NCBI RefSeq assembly: GCF_006740045.1
Contig: NZ_AP019749.1
Span: forward strand, 2,871,001 to 2,935,000
Source of the DNA: Comamonas terrigena NBRC 13299
GTDB lineage: Bacteria > Pseudomonadota > Gammaproteobacteria > Burkholderiales > Burkholderiaceae_C
Direction: 5' to 3'
DNA length: 64,000 nucleotides
Each line of letters begins with the position of its first letter. The stretch's first letter is position 1. Shown piece after piece: positions 53,405 through 62,953 of the stretch. A program made the translations under genes and the position numbers. A model generated the notes under the pieces. The model saw nothing but the letters and a program-made list of their open reading frames with translations, was not told where the DNA came from and ran no database searches.

Positions 53405-54289
53405 ATGGATTCGCGTTTTCTCCAGAGCTTCATTGCCGTCGTGGACTGCGGCTCGATGGCCGATGCCTCGCGCCGGCTGGACCTGCCCCCTACCACCGTG
53501 GCGCAGCAGATGCGTGCGCTGGAGGCGGACGTCGGCAGCGCACTGCTGACGCGGGTGGGCCGCACCGTGCGCCCCACCGTGGTGGGTGCGCGCATCGTGG
53601 ACCAGGCCCGGGAGGTGCTGAAATCCGTGGAAAACCTGCGGTCCGTGGCCTCGGCCACCGAACTGCCGGCAGGCCCGCTGCGCCTGGGTGCCACGCCCAC
53701 GGCGCTGATGGGGCTGGTTCCGCCGCTGCTGCGCCGCTGGATGCGTGCCCACCCTTCCATCCAGGTCTATATCGAACCCGGAACCTCGTCGCTGCTGCTG
53801 GACCAGGTGCTCGCCGGAAATCTGGATGCGGCCATGCTGGTGCACCCCACGTTCGCCATGCCCAAGACCTGCGAGTGGCGGCTGCTGCGCAGCGAGGCGC
53901 TGGTGCTGCTGACGCCCCAGGACATGAAGGTGCAGGACCCGCTGCTCACCGCTGCGCGCGAGCCCTTCATCCAGTACGACCGCAAGGTGGTGGCCGGCCG
54001 CATGGCCGACGAGTACCTGCGCGGCCACCACATCAAGCCCAAGGTGCGGTTTGAGCTGGATGGGATTGAGCACATCGCCCAGCTGGTGGCGGAAGGGTTT
54101 GGCGTGTCCATCCTGCCGGACTGGCCGGTCATCGGCCCTGCCGATCCCCGCATCCGCCGCTGGCCGCTGCCGGCCCCCTGCCCCTCGCGCGAAGTGGGCA
54201 TGGTGTGGCAGCGCTCTTCCATCCGCTCGCCCCTGGCCGCCGCCCTGTTTGACCTGGTCGGCCCGCTGCAGTCCGGCAGGCCGGACTGA
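53405..54289 (+). CDS. LysR-family transcriptional regulator
   Basis: A 294-residue regulator. The winged helix MADASRRLDLPPTTVAQQMR lies at about 15-34, and the effector domain runs from about 93 (GPLRLGATPTALMGLVPPLL). The start MDSRFLQSFIAVVDCGSM is the conserved one; the open frame upstream to 53315 is not. Divergent from the racemase-Bug operon with 135 bp between, so it most likely controls it. Confidence 0.94.
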   Translation: MDSRFLQSFIAVVDCGSMADASRRLDLPPTTVAQQMRALEADVGSALLTRVGRTVRPTVVGARIVDQAREVLKSVENLRSVASATELPAGPLRLGATPTALMGLVPPLLRRWMRAHPSIQVYIEPGTSSLLLDQVLAGNLDAAMLVHPTFAMPKTCEWRLLRSEALVLLTPQDMKVQDPLLTAAREPFIQYDRKVVAGRMADEYLRGHHIKPKVRFELDGIEHIAQLVAEGFGVSILPDWPVIGPADPRIRRWPLPAPCPSREVGMVWQRSSIRSPLAAALFDLVGPLQSGRPD

Positions 54290-54463
54290 GCGTCAGCGCC
54301 GGGGCATTTGCGCCTTGCGCCCTGGGCCTTGGGCGCCACCCGATGACATGGTGCAGGCCCCTGTCATCAAGCTGCAAACATTGCCGTGTCAGATGGTGCG
54401 GCGGGCGCCGGCATGCACTGTGCCTACGCACGCCTGTTCATTCCTGCCCCATCCCGAAGATCC

Positions 54464-54970
54464 ATGACCGACACCACCGCCCCCCTGAATGTTCTGTTCC
54501 TGTGCACTCACAACGCGGGGCGCAGCATCCTGGCCGAGGCCTTGCTCAACGACATCGGCCAGGGGCGCTTTCACGCCTATTCGGCCGGCAGCAGCCCGCG
54601 CCCTGGCGAGCTGCCGCACCCGCTGGGCCTGCAGGTGCTGCGACGGGCCGGCGTGCCGGTCGACGGGCTGCGCAGCAAGAGCTGGCACGAGTTTGCCGCG
54701 CCTGGTGCACCGCACATGGACCTGATCATCACGGTGTGCGACGACGCGGCCGAGGAAGTCTGCCCGGTATGGCCGGGCCACCCCGCCACGGCCCATTGGG
54801 GCTACCCGGACCCGGCCGCAGGCGATGCCCCGGACGAAGGCAAGCTGGAAGCCTTCCGCCAGACCCTGCACATGCTGCACCGGCGCCTGGAGCTGCTGGT
54901 CAACCTGCCCACCGACAAGCTGGAAAAGGCCCGCCTGCAGGGCACGGCCCGGGACCTGTCCCACCACTGA
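54464..54970 (+). CDS. Arsenate reductase-like low-molecular-weight phosphatase family protein (ArsC, thioredoxin-coupled type)
   Basis: A 168-residue protein of the LMW protein-tyrosine-phosphatase fold. The P-loop CTHNAGRS (C14-x5-R20) carries the nucleophile. Further cysteines are in ITVCDDAAEEVCPVWPG, as in thioredoxin-coupled arsenate reductases, and HWGYPDPAAGD has the acid residues. The start at 54464 is the family-typical position. There are no other ars genes beside it, so a phosphatase role is also possible. Confidence 0.9.
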   Translation: MTDTTAPLNVLFLCTHNAGRSILAEALLNDIGQGRFHAYSAGSSPRPGELPHPLGLQVLRRAGVPVDGLRSKSWHEFAAPGAPHMDLIITVCDDAAEEVCPVWPGHPATAHWGYPDPAAGDAPDEGKLEAFRQTLHMLHRRLELLVNLPTDKLEKARLQGTARDLSHH

Positions 54971-55087
54971 GACGGCCCGTCTGCGCCCGCCGGGCGCTCC
55001 ATGCCTGGTGCCGCCCTCCCTGACGCAGACACCCAACACGGACACCGGGGCACAACACCCCAGCCGGAACACCACCCCGGATCGCCC

Positions 55088-55112
55088 ATAAAAAAACCCG
55101 GCACGGGCCGGG
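55088..55112 (-). terminator. Rho-independent terminator after the glucose dehydrogenase gene
   Basis: Read on the minus strand: CCCGGC, CCGT loop, GCCGGG, then seven T. It lies 60 nt after the gcd stop codon. Confidence 0.88.
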
Positions 55113-55171
55113 GTGGGATGGGAGCGCCCGCAAGGGCTGCGGCGCTCCACACAGGCGACTAGCGCCTTGCC

Positions 55172-57613
55172 TTACTTGCGGGGCAGCGCGTAGGCGATCA
55201 CGTAGTCGCCACGGTCCGGCGAGTTGCGGGCGCCGCCGGCCGAGACCAGCACAAACTGCTGGCCGGTCACAGGCGACTGGTAGCTGATGGGCGTGCCCTG
55301 GCTGCCCACGGGCAGGCGGGCCTTCCACACTTCCTTGCCGGTGCCGGTTTCATAGGCGCGCAGGTAGTAGTCCTGGGTGGCGGCGATGAACACCAGACCG
55401 CCTTGCGTGGCCAGGGTGCCACCGATGGTGGGCATGCCGATGGGGATGGGCAGGCCCATCTTGATGCCAAAGGGGCCGGTGTCCTTGACGGTACCGACGG
55501 GCACTTGCCAGACGATCTGCTGGGTCTTGAGGTCCACAGCAGTCAGCGTGCCGAAGGGCGGCTTCTGGCAAGGGATCTCCAGCGGCGACATGAAGCGCAC
55601 CTTGGCGTTGATCGCGTAAGGTGTGCCGTCCAGCGGCACGGGCTTGGTGATGGCAGCGGCTTCGTTGCCGTCGGCCTTGGCGCCGGCGTCGGCCGGGTCG
55701 GCCTTGATCAGCTGCACTTCCAGGCCCACGCGCATGTCGTTGATGAACAGGTAGTTGTTCGTGGGATCGACCGACACGCCGCCCCAGTTCATGCCGCCCA
55801 GCGAACCGGGCAGGTTCAGCGAGGCATCGGTGCCCGGGGGCGTGAACAGTCCGGTGTAGCGCTTGGACTTGAACTTCACGCGGCACAGCAGCTGGTCGAA
55901 CGGCGTGGCACCCCACATGTCCGATTCCTTCATGTCGGCAGCGCCGATGCTGGGCATGCCGACGGAGAAGGGCTGGGTGGGCGAGTAGGTTTCGCCTTCG
56001 ATGTTGCCGGCGGGCACGGCACGTTCCTCGACCTTGGTCAGGGGCTTGCCGGTGGCGCGGTCCAGCACGAAGAGCTGGCCGGCCTTGGTGCCGAACACCA
56101 TGGCGGGGGTGGTCTTGCCGCCTTCGCCAGGAAAGTCCACAAAGGACGGCTGCATGGGCACGTCAAAGTCCCACAGGTCGTCGTGCACGGTCTGGTAGAC
56201 CCACTTTTCCTTGCCGGTGCTGGCGTCCACAGCCAGCATGGAGGCGCCGTACTTGCGGTCCAGGGCAGTGTGCTTCACGCCCCACAGGTCCACGGCCGCG
56301 CTGCCCACGGGCATGAACACGGTGTTGGACTGGGGGTCATAGGACATGGGGGCCCAGACGTTGGGCGTGGAACGAGCGTAGGTCTTGCCTTCGGCCGGAG
56401 CGCTCTGCTGCTCGGGGTTGCCGGGGTCGAAGGCCCAGCGCAGCGCGCCGGTGACCACGTCGAAACCGCGCACCACGCCGCCAGGCATGTCGGTGCTGAC
56501 GTTGTCGGCCACACGGCCGCCGATCACGATGGTCGTGCCGGCCAGCGTGGGAGCGGAGGTGGGGTAGTACTGGCCCTTGTCGGCGCCCTTGCCCATGCCG
56601 GCGCGCAGGTCCACGCGGCCGTGGGTGCCGAAGTCTTCGCAGAAGGCGCCGGTGTCGGCGTCCAGGGCGATCAGTTCGGGGGCCACGCTGTTCATCAGCA
56701 CACGGCGCTGGCAGGCAGCACCGGCCGGCACGGACACGGCCTTGACGGGGGTGGCGCCGGCCACGCTGGGCTGCACCTGGGGCTGGGTGGCGTCAAAGTA
56801 CGCCAGACCGCGGCAACGCATCCATTTCTTCTGCTTGGCGTTGATCTCTGTCTTCCACAGCTCCTTGCCGGTGGTCGCGTCCAGGGCAATCACATTGTTG
56901 TGGGGCGTGCAGACAAAGACCTGGTTGCCGATCTGCAGGGGCGTCAGCTGGTCTTCGGCACCGCCGCCGCCGGGGCTGACGGGCACATCGCCGGTCTGGT
57001 AGGTCCAGGCCAGCTGCAGGTCCTTGACATTGCTGCGCGTGATCTGATCCAGCGCCGCAAAACGTGTGGCACCGGGGGTGCTGCCGTAGTATGCCCAGTC
57101 GGCAGGCGCCTGGCCGGGGGCCACGGGCTGCAGCACGGTGGCATCGGCCTTGGCGGACACGGAGGCGTGGGGCAGGAACATGCCGCCCACGGTGGCCAGA
57201 CAGCCCAGCGCCAGCACACCCGCCACGGCGAACGATGCACCGCGCAGCGATGGCAGGGCATGGGCGCGGCGCAGCACGGGGAAGGTCAGGGCCACCAGGA
57301 TGCCCAGGCCGGCCAGCAGCAGCACGCGCGAGACCAGGGGCCAGAAGTCCAGGCCGGCATCCGCCAGCGCCCAGACCACGGTGGCCACCAGGGTGGCGCC
57401 ATAGATCAGCGCACCGCTGGGGCGCTGGCGCACCAGCTGCACGCCGGAAGCCACCAGGGCCACACCGCTGAGCAGGAAGTACCAGCTGCCCTTCAAGGCC
57501 ACCAGCTGGTAGCCGTAGAAGGCGAAGAACAGGCCTGCCGCCAGAAGGCCCAGACCCAGAACGAGCAACCACACCTTGGCAGCCAAGGAGGGTGGCGTTT
57601 GTTGTTTTTTCAT
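55172..57613 (-). CDS. gcd: Membrane-bound PQQ-dependent glucose dehydrogenase
   Basis: An 813-residue quinoprotein, close to the roughly 800 residues of family members. The first ~140 residues form five membrane helices (KVWLLVLGLGLLAAGLFFAF and on). The periplasmic eight-bladed propeller follows, with LQIGNQVFVCTPHNNVIALD, VRGFDVVTGALRWAFDPGNP, WVYQTVHDDLWDFDVPMQP and the repeated W motifs. It oxidises aldoses to lactones and feeds electrons to ubiquinone. MKKQQTPPSLAAK is the likely start, though without a ribosome site. No PQQ synthesis genes are nearby, so PQQ must come from elsewhere. Confidence 0.96.
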   Translation of the reverse strand: MKKQQTPPSLAAKVWLLVLGLGLLAAGLFFAFYGYQLVALKGSWYFLLSGVALVASGVQLVRQRPSGALIYGATLVATVVWALADAGLDFWPLVSRVLLLAGLGILVALTFPVLRRAHALPSLRGASFAVAGVLALGCLATVGGMFLPHASVSAKADATVLQPVAPGQAPADWAYYGSTPGATRFAALDQITRSNVKDLQLAWTYQTGDVPVSPGGGGAEDQLTPLQIGNQVFVCTPHNNVIALDATTGKELWKTEINAKQKKWMRCRGLAYFDATQPQVQPSVAGATPVKAVSVPAGAACQRRVLMNSVAPELIALDADTGAFCEDFGTHGRVDLRAGMGKGADKGQYYPTSAPTLAGTTIVIGGRVADNVSTDMPGGVVRGFDVVTGALRWAFDPGNPEQQSAPAEGKTYARSTPNVWAPMSYDPQSNTVFMPVGSAAVDLWGVKHTALDRKYGASMLAVDASTGKEKWVYQTVHDDLWDFDVPMQPSFVDFPGEGGKTTPAMVFGTKAGQLFVLDRATGKPLTKVEERAVPAGNIEGETYSPTQPFSVGMPSIGAADMKESDMWGATPFDQLLCRVKFKSKRYTGLFTPPGTDASLNLPGSLGGMNWGGVSVDPTNNYLFINDMRVGLEVQLIKADPADAGAKADGNEAAAITKPVPLDGTPYAINAKVRFMSPLEIPCQKPPFGTLTAVDLKTQQIVWQVPVGTVKDTGPFGIKMGLPIPIGMPTIGGTLATQGGLVFIAATQDYYLRAYETGTGKEVWKARLPVGSQGTPISYQSPVTGQQFVLVSAGGARNSPDRGDYVIAYALPRK

Positions 57614-57851
57614 TTTTACATGCGATTGGGTGTGCAAGGCGCCGCACCGCCGTGGGTGGGACAGTGGGCGGGCCTGGGCAGTCGGCCACTCGCACAAGCT
57701 ATGAGGTATCGGTCTTGATCTGCGTCAAGATCCGAGGCGGATTATTGCGCCCCCGGAAAATCATCTATTGACAAGGTGAATTCGATACGCAGAAACGCGT
57801 AGCCGCTGCCCGCCACGCACCAAAGACCCTGCCGGCATTGCTTTTGAAGGC

Positions 57852-57870
57852 AATAGACGACCGGTCTATT
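57852..57870. promoter_or_regulatory. TetR operator (NemR/AcuR-like) before the regulator gene
   Basis: AATAGACGACCGGTCTATT has perfect 7-bp arms AATAGAC/GTCTATT. It resembles the TAGACCGGTCTA sites of NemR-type repressors, stands 18 bp before the TetR start and probably mediates autoregulation of the three-gene cluster. Confidence 0.75.
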
Positions 57871-57888
57871 TTTCATACAATGCAGGCC

Positions 57889-58560
57889 ATGACACTGAGC
57901 AAGAAAGCCGAAGCGACACGCCAGCACATCCTGGACACCGGGTACCAACTGGTGCTGCACAAAGGGTTTGCGGCGCTCGGCCTGCAGGAGATCCTGAAGT
58001 CCTGCAACGTCCCCAAGGGGTCGTTCTATCACTACTTTCCGTCGAAGGAAGCCTTTGGCTGCGAGCTGCTGCAGCAGTATGTCGACGGCTATGGCCGCAA
58101 GCTGGAAGGCCTGTTGGCCGCCGAGGGCAACGGCTGCGAACGGCTGATGCGCTACTGGGATGCCTGGATTGCCGCGCCCCACGATGCCGCATGCGGCTGG
58201 GCCGAGGAATGCCTGGTGGTCAAGCTTGCCGCCGAAGTGGCCGACCTGTCGGAAGACATGCGCCGCGTGCTGGACACCGGGGTCCAGCGCCTGCTGGCAC
58301 GGATTGCGGCATTGATTGATGCGGCCCGCGCAGACGCCTCCTTGCCGGCCGGCGCGCCATCGCAGGCACTGGCCCGCGTGCTCTACCAGATGTGGCTGGG
58401 CGCCGCGCTGCTGGCCAAGCTGAGCCAGGACAAGACCTCTTTGGTGCAGGCGCGCGAGACCACCGTGCTTTTGCTGACCTGCGACGCCGCACGGGCCACC
58501 CACGCGCAGGCCGCCCACACGCGGGCCGCCCAGTCTCCCTCCTCCATCCCCCACCCCTGA
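57889..58560 (+). CDS. TetR-family regulator, NemR/AcuR-like
   Basis: A 223-residue repressor with the TetR domain ATRQHILDTGYQLVLHKGFAALGLQEI, followed by CNVPKGSFYHYFPSKEAFG. The ligand domain has CGWAEECLVVKLAAEVADLS with a cysteine, as in electrophile-sensing NemR. The ATG at 57889 (MTLSKKAEATR) was preferred over one at 57880. It heads a cluster with a DJ-1-like protein (18 nt gap) and an MDR oxidoreductase, a combination seen in quinone/aldehyde stress loci. Confidence 0.92.
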   Translation: MTLSKKAEATRQHILDTGYQLVLHKGFAALGLQEILKSCNVPKGSFYHYFPSKEAFGCELLQQYVDGYGRKLEGLLAAEGNGCERLMRYWDAWIAAPHDAACGWAEECLVVKLAAEVADLSEDMRRVLDTGVQRLLARIAALIDAARADASLPAGAPSQALARVLYQMWLGAALLAKLSQDKTSLVQARETTVLLLTCDAARATHAQAAHTRAAQSPSSIPHP

Positions 58561-58578
58561 ACACCCAAGGAGCCACCC

Positions 58579-59256
58579 ATGAAAGTTCTGTTTGTACTGA
58601 CATCGCACGACCGTCTTGGCGACACCGCCCACAAGACCGGTTTCTGGCTGGAAGAGTTTGCCGCGCCCTACTACGTCTTCCAGGACGCCGGCGCAGAGAT
58701 CACGCTGGCCTCCCTCGCTGGCGGGCAGCCCCCGCTGGACCCCAAGAGCGACGCGCCAGATGCGCAGACCCCGGCCACCGAGCGCTTTCGCCGTGACCCA
58801 CAGGCGCAGGCCGCGCTGGCAGCCACCACGCCGCTGGCCCAGGTCAACGCCCAGGATTTCGATGCCGTCTTCTACCCCGGCGGCCACGGCCCCCTGTGGG
58901 ACCTGGCCAACGATGCCGCATCCATTGCCTTGCTGGAAGCGTTTGAGCGCGCGGGCAAGCCGCTGGGCCTGGTCTGCCATGCGCCCGGTGCACTGATCCA
59001 TGTGCATGCGGCAAACGGCCAGCCCCTGGTCAGCGGACGGCGCGTCACCGGCTTCACCAACAGCGAGGAAGCCGCTGTCGGCCTGAGCGCCGTCGTGCCC
59101 TTCCTCATTGAGGACGAGTTCACCCGCCTGGGCGGCCGCTTTGAAAAAGGCCCGGACTGGCACGAGCATGTGGTCACCGACGGCCGCCTGGTGACAGGCC
59201 AGAACCCCGCCAGCAGCGAGGCGGTGGCCAAGGCACTGCTCTCCCTGCTTGCTTGA
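58579..59256 (+). CDS. DJ-1/PfpI family protein (type 1 glutamine amidotransferase-like)
   Basis: A 225-residue DJ-1 superfamily protein. The nucleophile elbow reads GLVCHAPGALI with the conserved cysteine and following histidine. Upstream are VFYPGGHGPLWDLA and E in LEEFAAPYYVF. The C-terminal half has VTGFTNSEEAAVGL and TGQNPASSEAVAKAL, as in the HSP31/glyoxalase III-like subgroup. CAAGGAG precedes the ATG. Probably detoxifies reactive carbonyls; second gene of the cluster. Confidence 0.93.
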   Translation: MKVLFVLTSHDRLGDTAHKTGFWLEEFAAPYYVFQDAGAEITLASLAGGQPPLDPKSDAPDAQTPATERFRRDPQAQAALAATTPLAQVNAQDFDAVFYPGGHGPLWDLANDAASIALLEAFERAGKPLGLVCHAPGALIHVHAANGQPLVSGRRVTGFTNSEEAAVGLSAVVPFLIEDEFTRLGGRFEKGPDWHEHVVTDGRLVTGQNPASSEAVAKALLSLLA

Positions 59257-59271
59257 ATAAGGACATTCACC

Positions 59272-60249
59272 ATGCGCAGCGCCATTCACACCACCTTCGG
59301 CGAACCCTCTCTTGTGCTGGAGGCTAGCGATCAGCCGGTCCCCCAGCCTGCCTCCGGCGAAGTCCGCATCAAGACCTTGCTGGCCCCCATCCACAACCAT
59401 GACCTCTGGACGATTCGCGGCAGCTATGGCTACAAGCCGGTGCTGCCCGCCATTGGCGGCAGCGAGGCCGTCGGGGTGGTGGATGCCCTCGGCGAAGGCG
59501 TCGAAGGCGTCACCGTCGGGCAGCGGGTTGCGGTGGCCGGGGTCCATGGCACATGGGCGGAGTATTTTCTTGCCCCCGCCAGCCAGCTGGTGCCCATGCC
59601 CCCGGCCATCCCGGATGAGGTGGCGGCCCAGCTGATCGCCATGCCCCTGAGCGCCCTGATGCTGCTGGAGTTCCTGCACGTCAGCCCCGGGCAATGGATC
59701 GTGCAGAACACCGCCAACGGTGCCGTCGGCAAGACGCTGGCCATGCTGGCCGGCGCACGCGGCGTTCAGGTGCTGAACCTGGTCCGCCGCGATGAAGGCG
59801 TTCAGGAACTCTCGGACCTGGGCGTGGCCCATGTGCTGTCCACGGCCCAGGCCGATTGGAAGCAGCGCGCCAGCGCCCTGCTCGGCCCTGCGCTGGCGGT
59901 GGCGGCGGTCGACTCCATCGGGGGCAAGGCCAGTGCAGCACTGCTGGAGCTGCTGGGCGAAGGCGGCACCCTGGTGTCGTTTGGCACCATGGCCGGAGAG
60001 CCCATGCAGATCAGCTCCGGCGCCTTGATTTTCAAGCAGGCGACGGTCAAAGGCTTCTGGGGCAGCAAGGTCAGCCAAGCCATGGCGGCGCAAGACAAGC
60101 GGCGCCTGCTGGGCGAGCTTTTGCAGCGCACGCTGAGCGGCGAGCTGAAGCTCCCGATCGAGGGCATCTACGATCTGGGAGACGCCGCCCAGGCCGCTGC
60201 CGCCAGCCTGCGACCGGGCCGCAAGGGCAAGATTTTGCTCAAACCCTGA
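59272..60249 (+). CDS. Medium-chain (zinc-type) dehydrogenase, quinone-reductase/ETR-like
   Basis: A 325-residue MDR protein. The GroES part has LLAPIHNHDLWTIRGSYGYK and GGSEAVGVVDALGEGV. The nucleotide fold has VQNTANGAVGKTLAMLAGA with a GxGxxG variant. The end has LPIEGIYDLGDAAQAAAASL. The structural-zinc cysteines of alcohol dehydrogenases are absent. It resembles the enoyl-thioester/quinone reductase branch, so reduction of activated double bonds is likely. Third gene of the TetR cluster, 15 nt after the DJ-1 gene. Confidence 0.92.
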   Translation: MRSAIHTTFGEPSLVLEASDQPVPQPASGEVRIKTLLAPIHNHDLWTIRGSYGYKPVLPAIGGSEAVGVVDALGEGVEGVTVGQRVAVAGVHGTWAEYFLAPASQLVPMPPAIPDEVAAQLIAMPLSALMLLEFLHVSPGQWIVQNTANGAVGKTLAMLAGARGVQVLNLVRRDEGVQELSDLGVAHVLSTAQADWKQRASALLGPALAVAAVDSIGGKASAALLELLGEGGTLVSFGTMAGEPMQISSGALIFKQATVKGFWGSKVSQAMAAQDKRRLLGELLQRTLSGELKLPIEGIYDLGDAAQAAAASLRPGRKGKILLKP

Positions 60250-60380
60250 AGCACGCCATGGCGCCCCAGGAGGTGGGGCCACCCAGCTTCAGAGTGAGGC
60301 TGGGTGGCCGCCATGGGGGGGTCTGCGAGCGTCGCGGTTCGGCCAGGAGCAGTCCTCCGAGGCATTGCCACAAGCGACGG

Positions 60381-60612
60381 CTTCAGGCTGATCTAAGTCA
60401 TTCATGGGCACTGCGCCTGAACGGCAGCAATCAGCAACACCAGCCGTTGAGCGCCGTCAGCCTCGATGGGCAGCTTCACCTTGAAGACCGTTCACTCGCT
60501 TGCGTGGTTCACCGCGTATTCAAACGAAAGACAGCCGCTACAGGCGTGTGCCGCGCCATTGCTGCCGTCCGCCAAGCAGATGTTTCTGCTGCCCATGTCG
60601 ATATCACGAACT
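60381..60612 (+). repeat. Dispersed repeat B, copy 2 (about 232 bp)
   Basis: Imperfect copy of 37134-37398, with the same order of conserved blocks and two deletions relative to it. It is preceded at 60328-60365 by GTCTGCGAGCGTCGCGGTTC, distantly similar to repeat A, which suggests that A and B may be parts of one larger element. The gap 60250-60674 holds no gene. Confidence 0.85.
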
Positions 60613-60674
60613 ATCTACAAAACTCTGGTCGATTCAGTTGCTGCAAAGCCGAGTTCAACACGTGGCTAAGAGCC

Positions 60675-61394
60675 CTAGATCGCCGAGATTCGAGGCAATA
60701 GGCGGTTGTACTCATCTCTGACAACCTGGTAGCACTCGCACACCCGTTGCTCAAGGCCCTGTCGATTCAACACGGAGATATGTCCACGCGCGTAACGGAT
60801 GAGGCCCGCGCGCTGGAGCTTCAGTGCCCCTTCAGTGACGCCTTCACGCCTGACACCTAGCATGTTGGCGATCAATTCTTGCGTCATGAGCAGCTCACTC
60901 CCGTTCAGCCGGTCTAGGCTGAGCAAAAGCCAGCGGCACAATTGCTGATCCAGGGAATGGTGGCGGTTGCACACCGCAGTCTGAGCCATCTGGGTGATCA
61001 AGGCCTGAATGTAGCGCAGCATGAGATGCAGCACAGGCCCCGAGCGGCCAAATTCCTCCTTGATGACGTGCGCGCGCATGCGCAGCCCCTTGCCAGCGCT
61101 TTGGACGACTGCTCTGCTGGTGGTGGACTCCCCCCCCATAAAGATGGCAATCCCCACCACGCCGTCGTTGCCCACGACAGCAATTTCCGCAGAGCCGCCA
61201 TCTTCCAGCACGTACAGCAATGACACGATGGCGTCAATAGGAAAATAAACATGGCTCATGCGGATGCCCGATTCATACAGCACTTGGCCAAGGGCCAGGT
61301 CAACCGGCTCCAATTCGCACTGCCAGCGCCTCAACTCCGGGTCCGGTAAGGCGGCAAGAAGGTGGTTGTGCTGGTATGGGGAGAACTGTTCCAT
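60675..61394 (-). CDS. Crp/Fnr-family transcriptional regulator
   Basis: A 239-residue protein. The cyclic-nucleotide-binding-like sensor domain covers about 1-145 (SHVYFPIDAIVSLLYVLEDG, AEIAVVGNDGVVGIAIFMGG). A winged helix-turn-helix follows with MTQELIANMLGVRREGVTEGA. The start MEQFSPYQHNHLLAALP is preferred. cAMP-contact residues are not conserved, so it senses another ligand or none. Divergent with a second Crp-like gene. Confidence 0.92.
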   Translation of the reverse strand: MEQFSPYQHNHLLAALPDPELRRWQCELEPVDLALGQVLYESGIRMSHVYFPIDAIVSLLYVLEDGGSAEIAVVGNDGVVGIAIFMGGESTTSRAVVQSAGKGLRMRAHVIKEEFGRSGPVLHLMLRYIQALITQMAQTAVCNRHHSLDQQLCRWLLLSLDRLNGSELLMTQELIANMLGVRREGVTEGALKLQRAGLIRYARGHISVLNRQGLEQRVCECYQVVRDEYNRLLPRISAI

Positions 61395-61688
61395 GATGAC
61401 TTCTCCATGGCAACCCGTCTGCGTTGCGGAAAGCATTCTGCTCAAGACGCCATTGCTGATAAACCAACCGTTCCGGTGCCAGCACATGAGCGCAATCGAC
61501 TTCGCACGATAGATACACGTCCCCTATGGTGACGGCAAACTTCCACCGCCACAAGACCAATGTGCGATACCGGACAGTCACCCGTCTGGGTTGCACACAC
61601 ACTCCTAGCGAGCGCTTCCCTAGATGGCGTTTCCAGCCCTTCATCGCAAATCTCCACATATGACAAGGATTGAGATTCCTTCCACCTC

Positions 61689-62402
61689 ATGAAATCGCTT
61701 GTCAACGCTCTGATCCTTCAACTGCCCCGCGCGGCGCACCACCGGCTGCTGGATCAATGCGAGCTTTTCGAGCTGGACACGCCGCATGAACTGGGCGAAC
61801 AAGGGCAGCCGCTCAGCCATGCCTACTTTCCCAACCAAGGTTTCTTCACGCTGATCGCAGATATCGATCGACATCGATGTCTGGCGATCGGCATGGCAGG
61901 CCCCGAAACGGTGCTGGGGGCGGAACTGATTCTTGGAGCAACCAAGCCCGCCTGGCGGGCCTTGGTGCAGCAACCGTGCTCTGGCTGGCGTATCAGCGCT
62001 GCAGATTTGCGCCAGCAATGCACTGCCAGCCCCGCGCTGCAACGATTGCTGCGGGCCAGTCTGCTGGTGCAACTGCACCAGCAGGCGCTCGCCGCCGCCT
62101 GCCAGCGATACCACCTCTTGACCCCACGCCTGGCGCGCTGGATATTGATGAGCCGCGACCGATCCTCTTCCGCCGGGAGCTTCCACGCCTCACAACAATC
62201 CATGGCACAGATGCTGGGTGTCCGGCGGGTTAGCGTCACCAATGCGGCCAGCGAGCTCCAGGCGGACGGCCTGATTGCATACCACCGGGGCGAGCTGACG
62301 GTGCGAAATCGCAAAGTCCTGGAGGCGAGAGCCTGCAGTTGCTACGCAACCGACAAGCGCATCTACGCCCAGATCATGGGGACAGCCCCTAGGTACCGGT
62401 AA
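61689..62402 (+). CDS. Crp/Fnr-family transcriptional regulator
   Basis: A 237-residue paralogue-like protein with the same architecture: SHAYFPNQGFFTLIADIDRH and CLAIGMAGPETVLGAELILG in the sensor domain; FHASQQSMAQMLGVRRVSVT in the DNA-binding domain. It starts 294 bp from the divergent Crp-like gene. The two share the SHxYFP and MLGVRR motifs, indicating related but distinct regulators. The gap between them shows no clear operator. Confidence 0.92.
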   Translation: MKSLVNALILQLPRAAHHRLLDQCELFELDTPHELGEQGQPLSHAYFPNQGFFTLIADIDRHRCLAIGMAGPETVLGAELILGATKPAWRALVQQPCSGWRISAADLRQQCTASPALQRLLRASLLVQLHQQALAAACQRYHLLTPRLARWILMSRDRSSSAGSFHASQQSMAQMLGVRRVSVTNAASELQADGLIAYHRGELTVRNRKVLEARACSCYATDKRIYAQIMGTAPRYR

Positions 62403-62541
62403 GCGCAGGTAGCAGTCAAGACCATCGTCTGTCTGCCACAGTACCCATGCGCATACGCCCAACACGTAGTGCTGGTGTATGCCAGCGCACAGACCGGTTA
62501 GGCAGACAGGCTTCCAATAGCAGAAGAAAGAGGAGCATCGC

Positions 62542-62889
62542 ATGAACATCGTCACTGTCCTCGTTGCCTTTGCCATGGCGGCCATCGGCGCGACGCTCTA
62601 CTTCCTGGACAGCATCGGTCTTGGCATTGCGCTGATCGTGTGCGCCGCCGTGGTTTCGCAAACAGCGACCTTGGCCAACATCTGGCGGCGACAAATTGAT
62701 CGCAGATATGACGAGGGTAGGAGCCCGGCCTCACGGGACGCGGCAATGGACGATGACATCCTGAAGAGCGCCGTGTCCGAAATTGAGGAAGACAGCGTGG
62801 ACACCCGCAGCTTCCTCAAGCACATCCACACTGCCTGGCATAAGCCGGATGCGCAAGCCCCGCCCCATCGGAGCAACAAGGGCATGTGA
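62542..62889 (+). CDS. Small hypothetical membrane protein (115 aa)
   Basis: An N-terminal half with two hydrophobic segments (VTVLVAFAMAAIGATLYFL and GLGIALIVCAAVVSQTATLA), followed by a hydrophilic acidic tail (DDDILKSAVSEIEEDSVD) in the cytoplasm or periplasm. No family recognised. AAGAGGAG lies 7-8 nt before the ATG. It is followed by a DUF3309 gene 64 nt on, probably in one transcript. Confidence 0.8.
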   Translation: MNIVTVLVAFAMAAIGATLYFLDSIGLGIALIVCAAVVSQTATLANIWRRQIDRRYDEGRSPASRDAAMDDDILKSAVSEIEEDSVDTRSFLKHIHTAWHKPDAQAPPHRSNKGM

Positions 62890-62953
62890 GCCTGCCCCTC
62901 TTGGAAATAGGGTGCAGCCAGCGAACGAAACAACTTACCGTAAGGAGATAATC

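Noticed and set aside
57742..60282. An 846-codon minus-strand frame opposite the TetR-DJ-1-MDR cluster
   Set aside because: Shadow frame; the three plus-strand genes have complete motifs, ribosome sites and an operator.
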